64,000 nucleotides of DNA from Symbiodinium kawagutii (taxonomy: Eukaryota; Sar; Dinophyceae; Suessiales; Symbiodiniaceae). The stretch is taken from the NCBI GenBank assembly GCA_009767595.1, contig VSDK01028093.1, forward strand, positions 82,105 to 146,104, written 5' to 3'. A program made the position numbers and the translations under genes. The first letter of the stretch is position 1. Every line of letters begins with the position of its first letter. Positions 43,438-55,634 of this stretch are shown here, piece by piece. Below the pieces are notes generated by a model. It worked only from the letters and a program-made list of their open reading frames with translations, ran no database searches and was not told where the DNA came from.

Positions 43438-43524
43438 TCCCCAGAAACGTTCATGGTGAAATACGCCACGAAGGCTACAGCGGACGCCGCACCATTCATC
43501 ACGAAGTTGGAGCGATTGAACAGC
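43438..43524 (-). CDS. CLC exon: mid-membrane helix
   Basis: The minus-strand frame LFNRSNFVMNGAASAVAF then VAYFTMNVSG is a hydrophobic helix with GC-rich third positions, followed by a GGGGA/GTGATT donor. It sits between the helix-J-like exon (45140-45231) and the GxFxP exon (42261-42366), where CLC proteins have one more helix pair. Its 5' border is approximate. Confidence 0.55.
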
Positions 43525-45139
43525 CTCGTAGTACATGAGACGTGCGGTTCAGCGTGCGCTGGGATACCAGCAATAATGTGGCTATGGGTCGACAGTGACC
43601 TACCCAAAAATGGTTATGTAGGGGATGTTCACTAGAGATTGCTGAGGGTAAAGGGTTTTGAGAGGGTTTTGCCCTACAGCCTTTTTGGATAAGATGCAGC
43701 TGTTGGTCAAGCAACCGCATGCAATCATGATTTCAACTCCATCAATTTCCGCACCATCTATTGACAACGCCATATATCCAGAAACATGTTCAGATCTACC
43801 AAATGTGATGTTGGAAGCATGCCCTGTTAGTGCTGCCACGTGTGGTTCTTGTCAGTGCCGACAAAAAGTGCGCCCACTCCGACAGTATCAAATCCTCTGC
43901 TCACAAAATGCAGCATCCGAATGCCGATGAAGATACCACCCGTAAAGGCAAGATGAAAACACAACATCCTGAAACTCCAAAACGCTGCTAGGCCAAACAG
44001 GAGGCAATTTCACAGCTCCATCTGGCGTAGTCAAAAGCCTCAGGATGGCAGCTGGTGAGAGGCTGACCTTGACAAGAGCTCGGTCGAGAAGTGCGGCGGA
44101 AAATGTTCACGTCAAGGAAAACATGGACTGCGTCATATGAGTCATATGTACAACCGTGTTGAGCCTGTAAGCAAATGGGTCACAAATGCCGCATGCCTTG
44201 AACATGAATTTTTGAATGCATCGTCATGTAACCTGCATCTGCTCGCTGGAAACTAGGAACTGCGTTCTGTTGATTGAATGACTCCTGGCTCATAATGTAT
44301 GTCCATCGTGTTTGAGTTCTCTTCATGCTGCAACGCATGATCTCCTCCATTGTCAAGGTGTGTGCAAACAAACAACCAGTTCATCAACAAAGACACTTCT
44401 TTCCCCAAAGACAAGCGAACACACTCTCAACGAGACAAAATGGCATGATACTTTGCTTCCAAACGCATGGGAAACACCCAAACAGGTGGTTTCCCTCTTT
44501 GCAAACTCTCATAGCCATCGATATGCCCAAGTTTGTACACCTGCTAGTAGCTGGGCTCACCAAACAACTGGGGAGGAGAGCCAATTCCCAACAAAACATT
44601 TTTTGACATTCAACAATTGCAGTAGACTTCCAGCCTTCCACAACAGTCAAGCAGCAAAGATGCCACCGGATTGAAGTGCTTTTCTGGGCAGTCAAATCGC
44701 ACCTCGCTCAACATTTCTCCGGACCTGAGACAAGCCCCTCGAGGTCCTACTGCACTCAGCCAACCCTTGCCTGCGATGCCAACACAACGAATGAAGCCTT
44801 TTAATCAGAAGCTTTAGCCAATCACCCACCAGTTGTAAGTCAGTTCAACTGGTAGGAACCGCCTCCTCTACACTAGTTGCAACCCAAGTTGTACCTGGTG
44901 TAGCAGGTTCGCAAAACCCAATCTCTGCAGTAGCATCCGCCGTTTCAAGAGCCAAGTTGCCCAACCTCCATTTCAGGAAAACACCTGCGCCAGCGTGTCC
45001 CATAGCTGCCATTGTCTTCCAACAAAAACCCACATGGGTCCCTTAAATCTGAATGATGTTCCATGATTTTCCTCAGGAAATCATGGGATTTTCCAGGGAA
45101 GCAGTGGAGCACACCATGTCTGATCCCACCCAAGGACAC
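43525..45139. other. CLC intron, no further exon recognised
   Basis: Several ORFs of 60-120 codons on both strands lack domain features and splice support. No repeat family stands out. Confidence 0.4.
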
Positions 45140-45231
45140 CAGGCGACGCCTGGCGATGGACGAGGCCAAACCAGTGATCAAGGCACAGAAGATTGCAAAG
45201 AGGGTGGCGTCCAAAATCTTGGCCTTGGAAG
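45140..45231 (-). CDS. CLC exon: helix J-like segment
   Basis: A minus-strand exon of 92 bp: acceptor TGTGACTGCAG, frame SKAKILDATLFAIFCAL then ITGLASSIARRRL, donor CCTG/GTGTCC. A hydrophobic helix with Gly followed by a basic stretch fits the CLC segment LLLFxxLGVxxGLLxxLFxR that comes after the EE helix. Position in the gene agrees. Confidence 0.65.
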
Positions 45232-45337
45232 CTGCAGTCACAGTGAGGGGCTGCTGCCACTGGACTTCAAAATGATGAGGAATGACTGCCGATTAGATCT
45301 ACCACATATAGGATAGGAATATGATATATGCACAAAT

Positions 45338-45633
45338 GCCAAGAGATACCAAGCGGAACATATGTCTACTTGCACGGTATCATCTTGGCGCTTGATTGCT
45401 TCTTGCCACTGATGAGGATTGTCGTGGTCACCAACTTGGACGACCAACCCCTTAATGAAAGGTGGTTGAAGCCCTTGTATGGCTTTGGCGACTATGGCAA
45501 ACCGGCATGCCCCAAACATCACATCGGCCATATTGGGCATATCACGTCCCTCTCCAATGCAAGCGAATGGACCCAAGGCTGGCATCTGCGGAGCATAGTT
45601 TCCTCGGGTTGCACTCATGGTGGCGGGCCGCAT
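45338..45633 (-). CDS. ORF in a CLC intron, unidentified
   Basis: A minus-strand open frame with protein-like composition: RGNYAPQMPALGPFAC, then GEGRDMPNMADVMFGAC, then FIKGLVVQVGDHDNP. It is not needed for the CLC domain order, because the GxFxP region is better explained at 42261-42366. It may be a species-specific insertion, an exon of another transcript, or chance. Confidence 0.25.
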
Positions 45634-48483
45634 GCTGGAAAAGAACTCTCAGTTTGAGAGGTTCCCTAGGTACAACCCAACCGCTTTTTTTCCATGGCCA
45701 TCCCAACCATGGTCACTTCTATTGTACTTGGAATTTACTAGCATTTACTATCACCACTTTTTACTAGTCCTGTAGCACTCTAGTGGCAACCCAGGTTTGG
45801 CATCATGATTTCACCAGATTTATTTGAAACAGGTTGACCCATCCAAACCTCAGTCGAACAAAACATGGGTGTTAACTGAGGTGTATGTTACTGTATGACA
45901 ATAAATGACCACACATCTTCTAAGAGATCGTGCTTAATAGCTGAATTCCCGAGTATGTTTTCAAATAATCATGATCATAAACCTATTTCAATCCCATAAC
46001 TCATCATACCTCCATCATACATCCCATGCCCGTGACAAACCCAGCCCCTGCGGTCCCCAGGCTCTCCGTGCCATCGTTTCCGCAGAGCGCCCACCTTCAA
46101 ACCTGAGAAAGCTGATCCTGCAAATCCTGGGATGAGACCCTCTAAAGATTGTTTTAGCCATGTTTGAGTAGTTTCTTTACACAATAGCCGTGAAACCCTA
46201 AAAATGGTTTGGCCATTGATGAGTAGCTTCGACCATTCCCAAAACGGTTTCTTTTAGCCATTGATGAAGTTGAGTAGTTTTTGAAAAGAAGTATTACTCA
46301 TCAAATCCCCAGGAGCGAAAGGATAAAGTTCAAATGAAGGATCTTTCACCAGCTGATTGAGCCGCAATTGTGATAAGCCATTGATGAGGATTTTTGGCCA
46401 TTGATGAGTAGTTTCTTGATCGTCGCTGATGCTACTGAATGCAAACCTCACAACCATTCACTCCACCCTCAAACAATGCCAACACAAAATAAATTGCCGA
46501 TGAATAGAGCTTGAACAATCAGGTAGTGACTCTGAGCACTTTACCCAACATGGAAATGGCATTGCCACGGCAACTAAGACCTCCAGGCGCCAAACTGACA
46601 AAACCTCAACTTTGGCTCAGGAGCATAAGAGGGTATGGAGCGGAGCTAGCAAACCACAAAAGAGAGACAGGAACAGGAAGCCAGGAATATCCCGCCAACT
46701 GAAGTCTTTCACCTCAGCTCAATTGATTGCTTCGAATGGTTGCTGCATGCGCATCAGGCAGCAAACTGGTTATTACATTTTTTTCTGGCGCTGCTGCCAT
46801 AAAAATCCACCGAATCTTTGGACCCTGCTTACTGATGCAAACAGCGACCTGTCTCACGGATGGCATACAGCAACCCTTGGAGAGGTACACCTCTGTAGGC
46901 ACCAAGCACCGTAGGTGGCAAGGCCAGCAGGATTCATACCAACCATCCACAACCCCTTAGCACACTCCAACACACATTCCATGCTTGGTGCAGCTTCCAG
47001 AACTGCTGACCCATACTACATACCATCCACCGCAGCCCGTGCATCAAAGACGACTTCAGTTGCCAAACAGGTCACGGATGGGCCATACCACATCTCGAAA
47101 ATAACGAACCGTCCTCGGCATGGCTGGCCTGCCATTTCCCCGTCGTCCGCACCCCAGCTGGGACTTCGTAACGAAAACTCTTGAAGTCCTCTGCTCTGGT
47201 GTCATAAGCAAGTTCTTGCCAAGAACAAAACAAGAGGTGTTGTCATGGAACTGTTTTCCCAAGCAACCCAACTGCGAAGTAATGAATTCAGTTTCACCCG
47301 GACCAGTCAAAATATTGGAATCCGACAAATAGAAAGTAAGACAAGTATATACCTATACATATGGATACGTCAGAGAATAGGGAGCCCTTCCTGGCATGTT
47401 TGTCTAGGGGGTATGGTTCGGGGGGGTGGTTCGGGAGTATGGTTCGGGGGTATGGTTCGGAATGTGGGAAACCCATGATCCACGCAACAAATGAATTATG
47501 GGATAGCCCTCGTGGGGATCCAAAAACAAGCATCAACTCAGTTTGTCATGCATGAATTTCCATGTTACCAGGGGTGAATTCTTCTGTTGAAAGTCATTCT
47601 CCGCCATCTGCAAGCAGGCCTGAGGCTTCCCCAGTGTGTTGCTTGTAATCTGTCTACAAAACAAAGCACAGCAAGATTGTAGGAAATCAGACGTTCTGAA
47701 TGGACATGATCTAGGTAGACAGCACCATGATTGATGGTTTCTTTCCAATCATCCATGATTGCTGGTTCATTCCGAATCCTATTCACCATTATTCACCTAT
47801 TATTGATGATTCCTTCGTATTCGCCCACGATTGAACATTCATTGTTCATCTTTTCCAACACTGACTGATGGATCAATTTTACTTCTCCTCTATTGCTTCG
47901 CAGCTCTGAATGGGCCTCTGCTCAGAAATTTCAGGTTGGAGGTATGATTCGGGTATGATTCGGGTATGGTTCGGGACAGATTTTTTCCTCCTCATGGAAC
48001 CATGGCTCAACCCATCTTGAGCCACCGAGTGATCTACGGCCAGGCCACTGATTGAGGTATGTGCCATGGCCAGCAAGGCGTAACAGCTGCTGGTGCAAAT
48101 GATGCAGCCAACCTAGGCGCACGCCAAGCACCAACAACCAACAACCAACCAGCAAGCCACGGCCACCGCAATCAAGGCCCTCGCAGAAGGCACAGCAGTG
48201 ACAGAATCAGCGACAATAAGAAGGGAAGCCAACGACCAAGAGACAACATAACGAGAAGAAAAACAACAATGGCATAATGACAACACCACCAACACCACTA
48301 ACATCCCACAATCACCGGGAACAACAACGGGCTCAAAACTGTTCTGAACCTGCTGCTAAGCAACCAATCTTTACAAAAGAGCCCCACAACAAATAACAGT
48401 TACATACTCTCTGAAGAAAAGTCTAAACATGATAGGCATAACAATCAATTAACATCGCCATCACCTGCCATTGCTCATGTACT
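45634..48483. other. CLC intron
   Basis: Contains the G-rich tandem at 47401-47464 and a related one at 47938-47975. A minus-strand stretch around 47043-47115 (RPAMPRTVRYFRDVVWPIRD) is open but unsupported. The rest is without features. Confidence 0.4.
47401..47464. repeat. Tandem TATGGTTCGGGGG-type repeat
   Basis: GGTATGGTTCGGG-like units repeat about four times. The same word recurs at 47938-47975 as GGTATGATTCGGG, GTATGATTCGGG and GTATGGTTCGGG. Minus-strand reading is C-rich. Confidence 0.75.
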
Positions 48484-48556
48484 GCAGCCGGTCCAAGATG
48501 CAAAGGCCTTGAACGTGAGCTCCACCGGCCATAGGGCTGGTCCGACCTCCTCGAAC
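48484..48556 (-). CDS. CLC exon: FEE motif with proton glutamate
   Basis: After a GCGCCTAG acceptor the minus strand reads (M)FEEVGPALWPVELTFKAFA. The exon at 49650-49772 ends in AT and this one begins with G, so splicing rebuilds the Met codon and gives GGILYM-FEEVGP. This matches the CLC sequence GGxLFxxEExxP. In Cl-/H+ exchangers the second Glu of the pair is the internal proton acceptor, so its presence favours exchanger activity (inference). The 3' end is approximate. Confidence 0.82.
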
Positions 48557-49649
48557 CTAGGCGCTCGTGACACCCAGCTGTGACCCGGGCTTGCACGCTG
48601 CTTCCATGAAGCATCACCGCTTCGTTTCTTGGAAAATGGTGACTATTGGGTCCGGTGACGAATGGCAACCGTTAAATGATGACCTTTGGAACATGGTGAC
48701 TTTGAAAAATGGTGACCTATTAAAGGGTAAGCATAGGTCATCATCATGATCAACCATTGCCTATTGTTGGCCACGCCATGTGTTTAAGCATCAATTTGCC
48801 AATAATTGACCATCGTATCACTACGACAAATATGTTTGATCATCATCGTCACGTGGATGCTGTAACAAGCTGCAACCCTGAACCCGTGGTAGGATGACCA
48901 AGCATAAGGTCCCAGAGATGCCCGGGGGTGGATGGGGATGGCGGTCAACCGGGCAGGGCTGGAGGTTCCAAGCAACGTCCCCGCTCCATAGTGGTTGGTT
49001 CACTGCTAATTACTCTGACTGGTTGGCACTACGGATTGGTCAATGCTGGCTGACTCTGCTGGCAAATGATCCTCTGTGATGGGTATATAAATCAATATTT
49101 TGCTGATGGTTGATGATGCGGAAGTTCAGAATGTTACCGCATATGTTGGGTCTCCAGAATCGACCACCCTACATGGGGTCTCTGGACACCACTGCAATCA
49201 TGGACACCGACAACTCGCATGTTCGCAGGTACGCTCAGCGGACTCTTGAAAGATCTTGAAGGTTTTGGTGCGCCATTTCTCCAGGATTTGGAGGTTTTGG
49301 ATGGCTAGCAATTGCACACCAACTACACACACTAAACATCGCTGAACTAGAAAGGGCTTAGGTTTTCCAGATAAGACAGGCATGTCAAGGAACCCGCCCC
49401 AACGTAAGTTCAACTTCTTCAAGTTTCAATTTAAACATTCGTCACACCAAGGAAGCTTTCAGGGCTGCAAACGTTGCATCAACGACGGTAGAAAAATAAT
49501 CTGGCAATGGAGAAACTCCACTATTTATAACGCATTTCTGCAAGGTATTTAGAGCTCATTTCCTTCCAGGTTTCCCTCAAAAAACTGACGATTTTCCATT
49601 GCCTGGTGACTTTTACCACCAGGTCCTGACACCCCACGAGGCGAGGCAC

Positions 49650-49772
49650 ATGTAGAGAATGCCCCCCAGCGGCGAATCGAAGATCATGGCCATGCCACAC
49701 GCGCCGCCCACGATGCAACCCATGCGAACTGCGCCCGGGGCGCCGCTGCGCATGTCCAGGTACTCCTTGGCA
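49650..49772 (-). CDS. CLC exon: GxxxG core region
   Basis: A minus-strand exon of 123 bp: acceptor AGCACAAAAG, donor TACAT/GTGCCT. It includes EYLDMRSGAPGAVRMG and CIVGGACGMAMIFDSPLGG, the counterpart of the conserved CLC segment GxxAGxAAxFxxPLGGxLF. It joins in phase with the GREGP exon upstream (AG plus T) and with the FEE exon downstream (AT plus G). Both joins make sense, which supports the boundaries strongly. Confidence 0.88.
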
Positions 49773-50391
49773 CTTTTGTGCTTGGAGGAGATGCCTCAGT
49801 GGTTGAGCCATCTCTGCTTGGGGATGGTGGTTGGATGGTGGGTTTGCCCACTGCTTAGAGGAAATGCCTGAGTGAGTTCTGCGAACAGTGTGGTTTTTTC
49901 GTCATCCGGCCAGCAGTTGGTTTGTTTGAGTTCTTCATAGGCTAGAGATGGTTAGAGAGTTATAGGTCCCATCCAATAGCAAGGTAAAAACAATCTTGTC
50001 CAAAAAGCAGAAAAATAGCCACACATCTAAGTTAGCAGCTGCCCAGGTGCTAATTAATGATCCCATCCCCAACACTTGATGAGTGTTGTGGTTATCAGGA
50101 TTCAGCTCTCTTCAATAGAAGCATCATGAATGGTAATGATCCGGGAATCACCCCACCAACAGTTCTCAACACTGTTTGGCAGCTGCACCATGTTGCACAA
50201 ATTTATCAAATCATATGAACTATTACAAGGGGTCTAGCAAGAAGGCCCAACTATCATGCTCAGTTGACTCTGATGTGAAAAAAATAAAATCGGTTGGGAC
50301 AATACTAATCAAAATTAACGAAAAGCACCGCTTGGTCAACAGTTGATTTCCGCTTTCAGCTTTTCGAGGGCACATTGCCGACAAGTAGCAC

Positions 50392-50535
50392 CTGCAAAAG
50401 AGGAATGCCAAACCACTTCCCTGCGTCACAGTTGGGCCTTCCCGTCCGCAGGGGTAGCCCGTGGTGTTGAAAATGATCACGGCCACAAAGCGAACGAAGA
50501 GCGTCCCTTGGTCATCAAATGTCATCAGGATGAGG
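50392..50535 (-). CDS. CLC exon: GREGP anion-pathway motif
   Basis: A minus-strand exon of 144 bp between a CAGCCGCCAG acceptor and a TGCAG/GTGCTA donor. It reads GTLFVRFVAVIIFNTTG then YPCGREGPTVTQGSGLAF. GREGPTV is the diagnostic CLC motif G[KR]EGP, whose Glu is the external gating glutamate. CLC proteins are homodimeric chloride channels or 2Cl-/H+ exchangers of plasma or organelle membranes. Confidence 0.92.
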
Positions 50536-52125
50536 CTGGCGGCTGGAGACACTGGACTTGAGCTACAATGCCTAACTCACACACACAGGCGCACAAATAA
50601 AAGAGTTGGATCATAAACGGTAGTTGGTGCACAAAAAATGTTACCGCATTACTATAAGGGCAGATATTGTTGGATGGCTTCTGGGCACCACAAATAATTG
50701 ATGGACGAGCCCAAATGGGTTCCAAAATAACGCTTTTCACTGCTGAAACTCGAGCTGAGGAAGGCAGCATGCAATGCCGTTGCTCATTTGCCTGCATCAT
50801 GCTCTTGGGGGTTGTGCAAAGATCAGTTTGGATGCAGGAGCAACTGCCTCGGTATACCTAAAGTGGAGCCAATTGTAGTCTCATTGAACAGCCTGTCTCC
50901 GTAGATGCGCGTATTTCAAGCGCGGCGAGGTTGAAAATTGAAAGGGCTGCCACTTTCAAGGGTTTCAGGCCTGGGTAAGTTTGGACCTAAAGCTCAGGGG
51001 AAGCTGTGAATGATCCACACAGCACCACGAGCAATTCCTAGTGTTCGCTGCTCGGACTCCCGCATGTCTACCTGTCGGAACAGTTTAAGCTGGAAGGTGG
51101 GCGCGGTCACAAGACATGAGATGGCCCATAACAATGTATTCAATGGCCTGTGTTCACGGTGGTTTCTGCTTGGTACTTCCAAAAAAACTACATCAGCTCA
51201 TTCACATCTGCATTCTTCGAGCTGGCAACCCCCATCTGGCGCGGTCAGAATCTTAATGATAAGCTGCCTGGGCCAAGCTGCTCACTGAAAAGGATCTCGC
51301 AGTATCGAACCCATTGAGCCAACCTGCAGGTTGCCGCCACATCTCCCAAATTGCCGAGCCAAAACCAGCATACAAGCAGGAAACAGAACACTTGGGATCC
51401 GAAAGCGTTGCGAATGTTGAATGGTTCCTTTCAACACTTTTCCCGTCATAAGCTGCTAGGTTTCCTTAGTCCATCTAGATCAAGCTGGCAGGCACATTGT
51501 ATTGATGGTGGTGATGATGGCATGACTCTCACCATGCAGGGACGCAACATAAATCCGTTCTTTCATGAATCATTATGACAATTTATCAATGATGATAAGT
51601 TTGTCAGTAGTGAATGGTCAATCATTATGCAACTAAGTGTTCAATAAGTAGTAAATCGATATTACGTCTAACTATGATCCACAATCCTTAAGACCATAAA
51701 TCCCTGTCTAACTACTTAAGTCGTGAATCATTCATTAATCTTATCCCTATGCAACCAGTTCACGCATTCGTTCACTCATGAATGGTTGATGATCATGCAA
51801 CTAATTAACTCACTAAATCTCAAAATCATGGTGCTTAAACATGACCAACAATACTGATGATGGCTAGTTTAGTCATCTCATGGCTAATATTCGCAAAACA
51901 AACTCAACTATAAAATCAAACTTAGTCAACCATCCCTAAGAGACTATCTGCAAACTTTGCGAAGTATCAACTATAGTGTAAACACAATCCATAGTTCAAA
52001 TACTAGATTCCAAGTCAACTATGAGTTGATGAGTTGAGTAAACTAACCAGGGTTAATATGGTTAACTATGAGATTCCTAGACTCAGCAACTCGTGTGGAG
52101 CATGGCCTGGTGGCTGCTGGGTTGC

Positions 52126-52227
52126 CCCTGCCGAGGCGCCCTTGTTCTCCGCGGCGCCCGAGCCGCCCGCTTCGGGCGCCAGCTGCACCAGGCACACACC
52201 CAGCGTGGCCCAGAAGGCCATGCAAGC
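52126..52227 (-). CDS. CLC exon: GSG motif (first anion-pathway loop)
   Basis: After a GCACCCCAG acceptor the minus strand reads ACMAFWATLGVCLVQLAP then EAGGSGAAENKG. It matches the CLC stretch L.P.AAGSGIPE.KG, including the GSG serine that contacts chloride. The usual Ile-Pro after GSG is Ala-Ala here. GC-rich third positions. The 3' limit is uncertain because no ordinary GT donor follows; a GC donor is possible. Confidence 0.85.
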
Positions 52228-52751
52228 CTGGGGTGCTGGGGGCACTGCTGGGTGGTGGTGCTTACTGGTGGGTCAGTGGTGGTTAAGGGTGATGAAATGG
52301 GTTAACCCTGAGAACATGCATGACATGACTTATATAAGTGGTTTATTGATATTCATGGTTCATTGATGGGTCATTGATGATCCATTGGGGGTTCATTGAT
52401 GGTAAAGTGATTGAAACATGCTTGATTAGTGGCGAGTTCATGCCAAAGGATGGTTAGAAATGCTCGATGCGGAGCCAAAATATTGATTCATGATGGTTAG
52501 ACAAATGGTCCATGAGTGGCATGGCATGGTTGGCTATGGTTAAGGATGAATCCTGGTGAATCCCGGGTTGCTCGGAACACCTCTAAAAGTATCTGATTCA
52601 GCTTGGCGGTCATCGGGGCAATATCGGACAATGACGAGACATCTTCCCTCCAGCCTTAACGTTCGCCCCACCACATAAAGTGCCACTGCAATGGAGCATG
52701 TTGTACAAGGTCGAGATGGCTTGGACAAGTTGCGAAAACACTGGCTATACG

Positions 52752-52862
52752 CAGTGATTTATGGTTTGGGGTTTTAGGGTTTAGGCTTTAGGGTTTTAGG
52801 GTTTTGGTTCTAGGGTTTAGGGTTTTGGTTTTAGGGTTTTAGGGTTTGAGGTTTAGGGTTTG
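52752..52862. repeat. Degenerate TTTAGGG telomere-like tract
   Basis: TTTAGGG, TTTTAGGG and close variants repeat about twelve times in about 110 bp, in a CLC intron. TTTAGGG is the plant-type telomeric repeat also reported for dinoflagellates. The tract is interstitial and mutated, so it is likely an old insertion or repair scar rather than an active telomere. Confidence 0.85.
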
Positions 52863-53211
52863 ATAACGCAGAAGTCAGAAAACAATGGCCCTGTGCAGGA
52901 ATTTGAGCGTTGGGAAATGTTCTCAGACCCATGCGGGGCAAACCCTAAGGCTCGGGCGGACATCTTTTAAGGCACGGGCGAAGAATCTACAGACCAAGGA
53001 CGTAGAGAACCTGTTACGTCCTCCTTAATGGAGGTAACCACAAAAAGTTGCACACCCCACATATGGAAACTGAACCTCATACAAATGTTTATTAACGGCA
53101 AAGCAATTCAGCCAATGCAATCTGCGTGCTATTGGAATATAGCGCTATACCCAATCATGGGAACGGTGTTCTGCAAACCAACCACATAGGCCGCAAACAA
53201 TCAGTGTCACA

Positions 53212-53239
<28 letters not shown>
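53212..53239. repeat. (CT)n microsatellite
   Basis: Fourteen CT dinucleotides without interruption. Confidence 0.95.
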
Positions 53240-53242
<3 letters not shown>

Positions 53243-53316
53243 ATTGCAAGCTGATCCCCCAAAGTCAAGCAAATGATGGAGGTGCCTGCCTGACGAAACG
53301 TTTTTACTTGAAACAA

Positions 53317-53439
53317 GTACTGGTTGGTGGTAGAACCCTTATGAAAAACAATTAGTTCCTGTACTCATCGGATAAACCATTCCCAATAAAGCTGGGAAAA
53401 TGGAGGAAGAAATCAATCAAACCACCAACCAAAGTACTG
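53317..53439. repeat. MITE-like family 1, copy C
   Basis: Ends AGTACTGGTTGGTGGT and ACCACCAACCAAAGTACT form terminal inverted repeats with a 2-base difference. The CCCTTATGAAAAACA word near the left end is shared with the copies at 57412-57521 and 58948-59053. It lies just downstream of the 53.6-kb exon on the minus strand, inside an intron. Confidence 0.75.
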
Positions 53440-53567
53440 CAATATTGTTGGATATGAACCCCCATAGCTAACCACTACTAAACAATTCAACCAGGTTCAC
53501 CAGAGAGAATCATGGCTTCCCTTTAAGACCTGCCAAGAGTGCCTGTGAACATTTTCCTTCTCGGCCT

Positions 53568-53727
53568 AAAACAGCCCAGTGGCCGTCAACGCAGCAATGC
53601 CTTCGGCGACCCCATGGCTATCCACCGCCAGTTGGACGATGTGGAACTTCAGCGTCACCAAAAATTCCACCGAGAACACCGTGATGAGGTTGCAAATCGC
53701 CATGGCAATGGCCGTAAGCACAATGAC
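53568..53727 (-). CDS. Probable first membrane helix of the CLC protein
   Basis: The minus-strand frame reads VIVLTAIAMAICNLITVF, SVEFLVTLKFHIVQLAV and AEGIAALTATGLF before a TAG. A long hydrophobic helix followed by LKFHxVQ suits the first CLC helix and its linker, directly upstream of the GSG exon. An acceptor after GAGCCCGAG is plausible; the donor could not be placed. The adjacent sequence is GC-richer than the introns. Confidence 0.6.
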
Positions 53728-55634
53728 CTCGGGCTCCCGATTGAATCCAGGGGGTTGCCTCGGTGATCAACCGATAGTGGGGCTAGGATGCTATGACCAA
53801 CTTTAGTGATTGGTTAAACCACTGAAAATTGGTTATAATTCAAGTTCTGCAGAGCTATTAGCCAATCCAGTCCCGAATGTGCCCAGTAAACCGATGTGAA
53901 TCTACCCATTTCGGGCGCGGCTACTCAGCTGATGCCAGAAAAAACACTACCAGTTGATGAAGGGCAGGAACATCATGGAACATCTACCATCATGCAGAAC
54001 CACCGTGCAGTATTGACCAGCACTATCCACTATCCAGCCCACATTAGTGCCTTAAACACGTTCAAGACTGCTGTTGGCCCGCCCTGGAACCTTTAAAACA
54101 TTATCTTCCAGTTTTGGTGCAAAAAGTCAACAACTACCTTTAGGTCAAACCCATCAGGGGAAGCATGACCGAAGCTTGTCGTCGCTGGTACAAGTCTGGC
54201 ATGTACGTGGGTGTGTTAGGTCCAAATGGTGCATGTCCTATGGAAAACCGGTGGTATCTGATCATTGATCCTCATCAATACTCTCTCCATCGCTGTCAGG
54301 TCTCCCTGCCCGAGCTCATCAATACTGACACAATATTTGTTGTCTAACTATCCGTTGCATTGCAGTGATTTCAGTGATTTCAGTGTCACTGTTTGTTTTC
54401 AGAGCCTTACCCAAAAAAAAACGAAACTCGTGGCTGCAGCTTGCGAAGGTCTGCTAAGTTGCCACCCATCCAGTGAGCAGCTCGTTGGGTGTGCAGCGCA
54501 CCGCCGCGCCGCAACATGCCATGGAGCTCACCAGGATGAAGGATTGGATGGTTGAGCCGCTCAATCAAACGCATGGATGGTGAAATTCATGGATCTCTCT
54601 CCATCGCCATCTCCCAGACTTCAGCTAGAACAAGATGCTGCAGGATGTAAATTCTTGGATGGACTATAGTGTTTGAATGGTAACCTCTGGAATGAATGGT
54701 TAATTAATCTTCACTTCACCATTTCTTGACTCTTTATTCATGCACCGTTGCTGCAGATTGCTTGGATGTTTGCGGTATGCAAAGGATGTCCAAATCTGTA
54801 CTGTCGGAATAGCGCTCAGCTACATCGGCACAGGGTCTCACTGGGTCTCAGCGAACCGCTAGCAGAACCTCTGTGTGGAATTTCAACATGGTAGTTTCTG
54901 AAAATAGGGGTACCCCGAAATCATCCTTTGTTAATCGTTTATAGTAGTAAGCCATCCATTTTGGGGGCTCCCTATTTTGAGAAACATCCAAATGAGCAGA
55001 AAAAGCGCATATGCAGCCCTAGTGAAGGCAAGCAGTGCCTTGACCAGAATCCAGACGTTTACAAGCTGAAATCAGGCATTGCTTTTGACATGCCAAGGCT
55101 AGGAAAACGCTGGCAAAACAACATTGTAACATTAATATGTCAATAGGGATTCACAATTTAATCACCAGGACTTGCAACGGTTTGCCCCTAAGAATGAAGC
55201 CTTTCCGTCCGCAAATCTTTGGCGGACATTGAGCCAATGGCTGTGATACGTCTCCAGTGCTCTGTGGCCTGACTCCTAGGGATCCTCCGGGAAAATCTGA
55301 GCGACTTTGATTGAACCGCGACTTCCATTTTCGAAGGCAGATCTTTTGGTGTTCCTTTTATTCAAGCCTTCCACGAAGTCGCTGCTGCACTATTCGAGGC
55401 TGAATGAGCTCCTACATGAGGCATGGTTTGACTGTTTCTTTCAAGACGTTTCAAGTTCCTGTTTGTTTGGGGCATTTTGCCCCCCCCAAAAAAAAAAACA
55501 AATCACCCCCACTGGGAACCCCCAAACCATTCTACTGCCGCCATCTTGCAGCACCCACGCCTGGTTCCCGAACTTCTCCAAATTTTGAGACATGTGATTC
55601 ACTTTGGTCCTCGGCGTTAGCCACCGGATCTTAC
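53728..55634. other. Intron or spacer with one doubtful exon
   Basis: A minus-strand stretch at about 54469-54555 (SIQSFILVSSMACCGAAV) has GC-rich third positions and could be an exon, but its borders are unclear. On the plus strand 55307-55440 an open frame (LNELLHEAWFDCFF) is protein-like without further support. Nothing else seen. Confidence 0.35.
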
